The position numbers were made by a program, and so were the translations under genes. A DNA stretch of 8,287 bases, from assembly GCA_021442965.1 (NCBI GenBank), contig JABUUX010000202.1, positions 1-8,287 of the forward strand, read 5' to 3'. This DNA comes from Treponema sp. Its GTDB lineage: Bacteria > Spirochaetota > Spirochaetia > Treponematales > Treponemataceae. The notes below the pieces were generated by a model, which had not been told where the DNA came from, did no database searches, and saw only the letters and a program-made list of their open reading frames with translations. This document shows, in pieces, positions 5,243 through 8,287 of the stretch (position 1 is the stretch's first letter; each line of letters starts with the position of its first letter).

Positions 5243-7351
5243 TTATATTCTTACTGTAACTTTTACAGGAGTGCTTGCTCCAAGTTCAACTGACCGTGAT
5301 GTAGGAACAGAGTCAGAAATAATGATTGTGTAATCTCCCGGAATCAGTACAGACTCTCCATTTTTGTCTATAGACTCAAAATCTTTTGCAGTTAGCTTAA
5401 ATGAAACATTTTTTGATTCACCTTTTTTAAGTGCAATTTTCTTGAATCTTTTTAGAGTACATAAAGGATCGTCAGGTTTTTGTTCATTTTTAGAAATATA
5501 AAGCTGAACAACTTCCTTTCCGTCTTTTGTTCCTGTGTTTGTTACATTACAGCTTGCCGTTATAGACCAGGAATCAGGTTTTCCTTCTTTTGCGGCACAA
5601 TTTTCCAATTCCATTGAATCAAACTTAAAGGTAGTGTAGGAAAGTCCAAATCCGAACGGGAATAAAGGTTCTTTTTTGGAATATTTGTAAGTATGACCTT
5701 TCATTTTGTAATCTGCAAACGGAGGAAGATCCTTTGTACTTTTTGGGAATGTTACAGGGAGATGACCTGAAGGGTTTCTGTCTCCAAAGATAACATTTGC
5801 TACAGCGGTTCCACCTTCTTCACCAGGATACCATACTTCCAGAATAGCATCGGCAATGTCTTCAGGGAATGCAACCGCAGCTCCATTTGTCAGAACCAGA
5901 ATTACAGGAGTTCCACGGTCGTGTACTGCTTTAAGATAATCCAGCTGCCATGGTGGAAGTTCAATGAAATCTCTGTCGCCTTTGGTGGTTTCAACAGAAT
6001 CTCCTTCTTCTCCTTCCATCATACCGTCCAGACCAAAACAGGCAATAACAACATCTGCACTTTCACATGTTCCCAAAGTCCAACCGCGCTGTTTGCTTGT
6101 GGCATACATACCGCAACCCATGTGGTAATCTATGGCCAGTTCAGGCATTTCTTTCATTTTTTCGGTAAGACCTTCAAGGATAGTAACCATTTTTCCGTTT
6201 AATCCGTAATAGTTACCAAGCAAGGCATCTACATTTGTGGCTGTAGGTCCGATAATCTGAATCTTCTTTTTTTTGCTGTTAAGCGGAAGAAGGTTGTTTT
6301 TGTTTTTAAGAAGAACAATGGATTCTTCCGCTACTTTGCAGGCAAGTTTTCTGTTTTCGGCAGTATCTACATCTTTGTATCCAAGATGTGCCCAAGGTGA
6401 TTTTTTAGGATTATCAAACATCCCAAGCTTAAATCTGGTCATGAGAAGGCGGAAAACTGATTCATTGATTTTTTCTTCAGAAAGGATTCCTTGTCTTACT
6501 GCGTCAATGGCAGCATGATAAGTACAACCACAGTTCAAATCACAAGTATTTTCTATGGCAAGAGCCGCACTTTCAGCCGGTGTTTTTGTAACTTTATGAT
6601 TTTCATGGAAGTCTCGAACAGCCCAGCAGTCCGAAACAACGTGCCCTTTGAATCCCCATTTTTCACGAAGCACTTCTTTAAGAAGGAATTTGCTTCCGTT
6701 ACAAGGTTCATCATAAAGACGCTGGTAAGCTCCCATAACAGATTCAACCCCGTTATCTACCAGAGCTTTAAAAGCCGGAAGATAGGTTTCCCATAAATCT
6801 TTTTTTGACGGCTTTATATTATCTACATGGCGGCCTGCTTCAGGTCCTGAATGTACTGCAAAATGTTTTGCACAGGCTGCGGTCTTAAGATTTTCCGGAT
6901 CATCACCCTGAAGTCCTTTTACAGCAGCAATACCCATTTGGCTTGTAAGATACGGATCTTCTCCAAAAGTTTCCTGTGCACGTCCCCAGCGAGGGTCTCG
7001 AACAATGTTGATATTTGGAGTCCAGAATGTAAGGCCTGCAAACTGTCCGCGGTTTCCTTTCTTTACAGATTCATTGTACTTTGCTCGGGCTTCGTCAGAA
7101 ATAACAGAGTATTCTTTTTTTGCTAAATCTGTATCCCACGTTGCTGCGAGTCCTATTGTTTGAGGGAATACAGTAGCGGCACCATTTCTGGCTACTCCGT
7201 GTAAACCTTCGTTCCACCAGTTATATTCCGGGATTCCAAGTCTCGGAACAGCCATGCTTTCATGAAGCATAAGCGATACTTTTTCTTCCAGAGTCATCTC
7301 TTTTATAAGAGCATTAATTTCCTCTGTTCTTTCTTTTTCAAGTTTTGTCAT
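5243..7351 (-). CDS. Glycoside hydrolase family 3, beta-xylosidase/beta-glucosidase type, cytoplasmic
   Basis: This 702-residue retaining exo-glycosidase should remove terminal beta-linked sugars from oligosaccharides. The N-terminal TIM-barrel domain (about 15-310) shows YNWWNEGLHGVARNG (43-57), FPQTIGLAATWD (62-73), DPRWGRAQETFGEDP (119-133), AKHFAVHSGPE (161-171), and GHVVSDCWA with nucleophile D241. The alpha/beta sandwich domain (about 340-540) carries EGEEGDS (446-452), the region of the acid/base Glu, then GDRDFIELPPWQ and the WYPGEEGG motif (507-514). A fibronectin type III-like domain closes the protein (about 600-695). There is no signal peptide and no PA14 insert; the length is normal for the compact form. 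The NEGLHGVARNG and SDC motifs favour the beta-xylosidase/arabinofuranosidase branch, but specificity cannot be fixed by eye. It is a single gene, convergent with the cyclase and divergent from pckG. AAGGG (7360-7364, - strand) is a modest ribosome site 8 bases from the ATG. Confidence 0.95.
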   Translation of the reverse strand: MTKLEKERTEEINALIKEMTLEEKVSLMLHESMAVPRLGIPEYNWWNEGLHGVARNGAATVFPQTIGLAATWDTDLAKKEYSVISDEARAKYNESVKKGNRGQFAGLTFWTPNINIVRDPRWGRAQETFGEDPYLTSQMGIAAVKGLQGDDPENLKTAACAKHFAVHSGPEAGRHVDNIKPSKKDLWETYLPAFKALVDNGVESVMGAYQRLYDEPCNGSKFLLKEVLREKWGFKGHVVSDCWAVRDFHENHKVTKTPAESAALAIENTCDLNCGCTYHAAIDAVRQGILSEEKINESVFRLLMTRFKLGMFDNPKKSPWAHLGYKDVDTAENRKLACKVAEESIVLLKNKNNLLPLNSKKKKIQIIGPTATNVDALLGNYYGLNGKMVTILEGLTEKMKEMPELAIDYHMGCGMYATSKQRGWTLGTCESADVVIACFGLDGMMEGEEGDSVETTKGDRDFIELPPWQLDYLKAVHDRGTPVILVLTNGAAVAFPEDIADAILEVWYPGEEGGTAVANVIFGDRNPSGHLPVTFPKSTKDLPPFADYKMKGHTYKYSKKEPLFPFGFGLSYTTFKFDSMELENCAAKEGKPDSWSITASCNVTNTGTKDGKEVVQLYISKNEQKPDDPLCTLKRFKKIALKKGESKNVSFKLTAKDFESIDKNGESVLIPGDYTIIISDSVPTSRSVELGASTPVKVTVRI

Positions 7352-7371
7352 AATTTTTACCCTTACTCACT

Positions 7372-7398
7372 ATTTTAGCATGAAATTTGCAGTGTAAA
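7372..7398 (-). promoter_or_regulatory. Probable sigma70-type promoter of the GH3 gene
   Basis: Read on the - strand: TTTACA (7398-7393) as -35, a 15-bp spacer, then TGC-TAAAAT with the -10 at 7377-7372. The TG extension can offset the short spacer. The start would fall near 7365, leaving a very short leader of about 14 bases that just includes the AAGGG ribosome site. Found by eye from consensus only. Confidence 0.5.
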
Positions 7399-7435
7399 AT
7401 AAGAAATTTCTCTTTTTTTTAGAAAAATATACAAT

Positions 7436-7472
7436 ATAGTGAAAAATAGTGAAAACTTTTGTAACTTTTGTA
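7436..7472. repeat. Two adjacent tandem short repeats (10 bp x2, 9 bp x2), possible operator region
   Basis: ATAGTGAAAA occurs twice back to back (7436-7445, 7446-7455), a spacing of about one helical turn. It is directly followed, sharing one base, by ACTTTTGTA twice (7455-7463, 7464-7472). An inverted copy of the core, TCACTATTTT, lies at 7367-7376 over the GH3 -10 box. Placement upstream of the GH3 promoter, with one inverted copy on it, fits a regulator-binding array, but AT-rich chance repetition remains possible. Confidence 0.5.
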
Positions 7473-7484
7473 CTTTATTTTCAT

Positions 7485-7541
7485 TTATTGTTCAGATACG
7501 CACCAAGAAAATGTAAATGCTGCCTTATTGATTTTTTTCAT
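7485..7541 (-). CDS. Possible 18-residue ORF upstream of the GH3 gene
   Basis: Reading the - strand, AAAGGAG is followed after only two bases by ATG and the 18-codon frame MKKINKAAFTFSWCVSEQ, then TAA. The Shine-Dalgarno sequence is good but its spacing is short. It does not overlap the GH3 gene, whose start is about 130 bases further on, and a predicted GH3 promoter lies between them. It could be a leader peptide, a remnant of a lost gene's 5' end, or chance. Low confidence that it is translated. Confidence 0.2.
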   Translation of the reverse strand: MKKINKAAFTFSWCVSEQ

Positions 7542-7552
7542 AACTCCTTTCA

Positions 7553-7587
7553 GGACCGCCGTCCCTCCTTGCGGCGGTTCTTTTTTT
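7553..7587 (+). terminator. Orphan intrinsic terminator on the + strand
   Basis: ACCGCCGT (7555-7562) pairs with GCGGCGGT (7571-7578; one G-U), extended by two outer pairs, with an 8-base loop and seven T (7581-7587). It is GC-rich in an AT-rich region and has a classic form. No + strand gene precedes it: the nearest upstream coding DNA is the GH3 gene on the opposite strand. It must end a non-coding RNA, an attenuated transcript, or the trace of a lost gene. Confidence 0.85.
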
Positions 7588-7607
7588 AATCTCCAGTTTT
7601 ATTGAAT

Positions 7608-7635
7608 TTGAGTGTTTATTTCATTAATATATAAG
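7608..7635 (+). promoter_or_regulatory. Probable promoter of pckG
   Basis: TTGAGT (7608-7613), a 16-bp spacer and TATAAG (7630-7635) match sigma70-type consensus at 4/6 and 5/6. An alternative pairing, TTGAAT (7602-7607) with TAATAT (7625-7630), has a 17-bp spacer. Either lies behind the orphan terminator, insulating pckG from upstream + strand transcription. The expected leader is about 40 bases. Confidence 0.5.
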
Positions 7636-7650
7636 TATATTCGGAAATAG

Positions 7651-7666
7651 GGCAGATTTTTCTGCC
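7651..7666 (+). promoter_or_regulatory. Leader hairpin of pckG
   Basis: GGCAGA (7651-7656) and TCTGCC (7661-7666) form a perfect 6-bp stem with a TTTT loop. It sits near the predicted 5' end of the mRNA and 2 bases before the AGGAG ribosome site (7669-7673). It may stabilise the transcript or modulate initiation. It is too short for a known riboswitch class. Confidence 0.5.
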
Positions 7667-7679
7667 ATAGGAGATATAA

Positions 7680-8287
7680 ATGACACTTAATGACATTAAA
7701 CACCCAAAGATTAAGGCTTGGGTAGAAGAATGTGTTGCAATGTGTGAACCTGATGAAGTTTACGTTTGCGACGGATCTACAGCAGAATATGACCGCCTCA
7801 TGAAAAAATGTGTTGACGCAGGTCTTGCTATCCCTCTTAAAAAGAAGGAAAACAGCTACCTGTTCCGCTCACTTCCAAGTGATGTAGCTCGTGTTGAATC
7901 ACGTACATTCATTTCTTCAATAAAAGAAGAAGATGCAGGTCCAACAAACCACTGGATTGACCCTGTTGAACTCAAAGCCACAATGAAAGGACTTTACAAA
8001 GGTTGTATGCACGGACGTACAATGTATGTAATCCCATTCTGCATGGGTCCTCTTGGTTCACCAATTTCTAAGAACGGTATTGAAGTAACAGACTCTGAAT
8101 ACGTTGTTCTGAACATGGATATCATGACACGTGCAGGTTCAAAAGTTCTGGATCTTCTTGGAACAGACGGTGAATTCGTTCCATGTCTTCACTCAGTAGG
8201 TAAACCACTCAACAACGGAGAAAAAGATAACGGAATCTGGCCTTGTGCAGACGTTGAACACAAATACATTTCTCAGTTCCCTGATGA
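7680..8287 (+). CDS. pckG: Phosphoenolpyruvate carboxykinase, GTP-dependent (3' partial)
   Basis: The first 202 residues are present; family members are about 600 residues, so roughly two thirds lies beyond the window. The enzyme interconverts oxaloacetate + GTP and PEP + CO2 + GDP in the cytoplasm. GTP-class signatures are plain: VYVCDGS near 27-33, [16 protein letters not shown] (63-78) with R71 at the position of the substrate-binding Arg of animal PEPCK, GPTNHW (87-92), then the long conserved block from [19 protein letters not shown] through MGPLGSP and [15 protein letters not shown] to residue 151. The end (HKYISQFPD) is running toward the next family block. AGGAG (7669-7673) lies 6 bases before the ATG. 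In fermentative gut spirochaetes this enzyme can feed PEP carboxylation toward succinate; that direction is an inference here. No frameshift is seen. Confidence 0.97.
   Translation, partial: MTLNDIKHPKIKAWVEECVAMCEPDEVYVCDGSTAEYDRLMKKCVDAGLAIPLKKKENSYLFRSLPSDVARVESRTFISSIKEEDAGPTNHWIDPVELKATMKGLYKGCMHGRTMYVIPFCMGPLGSPISKNGIEVTDSEYVVLNMDIMTRAGSKVLDLLGTDGEFVPCLHSVGKPLNNGEKDNGIWPCADVEHKYISQFPD

Larger units (their letters stand above)
7352..7679. other. 328-bp divergent intergenic region between GH3 and pckG
   Basis: This is the only gene-free stretch over 300 bp. From left to right it holds the GH3 ribosome site and promoter (- strand), a 10-bp palindrome AGAAATTTCT (7402-7411), a T8 run, the two tandem short repeats (7436-7472), a doubtful 18-codon ORF on the - strand, the orphan + strand terminator, and the pckG promoter, leader hairpin and ribosome site. 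I see no tRNA or longer protein-coding frame here. A small RNA ending at the orphan terminator would occupy roughly 7447-7587 if TATAGT at 7435-7440 is its -10, but there is no good -35. Confidence 0.7.

Noticed and set aside
5921..7126. Several 80-100 codon + strand frames inside the GH3 gene
   Set aside because: They are antisense shadows of a gene whose protein matches GH3 throughout, and none has protein-like motifs.
7651..7666. Riboswitch upstream of pckG
   Set aside because: Only a single 6-bp hairpin is present in a leader of about 40 bases, too small for a known ligand-binding aptamer.

Overview
The window looks like chromosomal DNA from a spirochaete, most likely a gut or rumen Treponema. 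This rests on moderate-to-low GC (judged by eye), the short Lys/Phe/Val-rich signal peptides ending in FA|E, a CHASE2-class III adenylate cyclase next to small FecR-like secreted proteins, a GH3 xylan/glucan-degrading enzyme and a GTP-type PEP carboxykinase. The genus is an inference; there is no rRNA or marker gene here to settle it. I see no tRNA, rRNA, insertion sequence, CRISPR array or phage gene.

Left part (1-5175, + strand): four genes run in one direction. (1) The 3' end of a large extracytoplasmic protein with Ig-like domains, a charged tether and a C-terminal membrane anchor; its start lies outside the window. (2) and (3) Two small exported FecR-domain paralogues of 138 and 127 residues that share an unusual C-terminal tail ending in DLDWDE. 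(4) A 936-residue inner-membrane sensor with an enlarged periplasmic CHASE2 domain, three membrane helices, a class IIIb adenylate cyclase domain with the catalytic set complete, and a TPR-like tail. Every gene boundary in this run carries a stem-loop, and the one before the cyclase is a strong intrinsic terminator with no room for a promoter behind it. The likely design is high output of the small periplasmic proteins and low, read-through expression of the cyclase. My working hypothesis is a cAMP signalling unit in which the FecR-like proteins, and perhaps the Ig-like protein, act on the periplasmic CHASE2 sensor.

Middle (5176-7351): a bidirectional terminator separates the cyclase from a convergent GH3 glycosidase on the - strand. 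The GH3 enzyme has no signal peptide, so it probably cleaves imported oligosaccharides (xylo- or gluco-oligomers) in the cytoplasm.

Right part (7352-8287): a 328-bp divergent intergenic region holds a likely GH3 promoter, two adjacent tandem short repeats, an orphan + strand terminator that could end a small RNA, a possible 18-codon ORF on the - strand, and a likely pckG promoter with a 5'-UTR hairpin. The window ends about one third of the way into pckG. Having the sugar-releasing enzyme and the PEP/oxaloacetate enzyme diverge from one control region is compatible with joint carbon-source regulation, but this is inferred.
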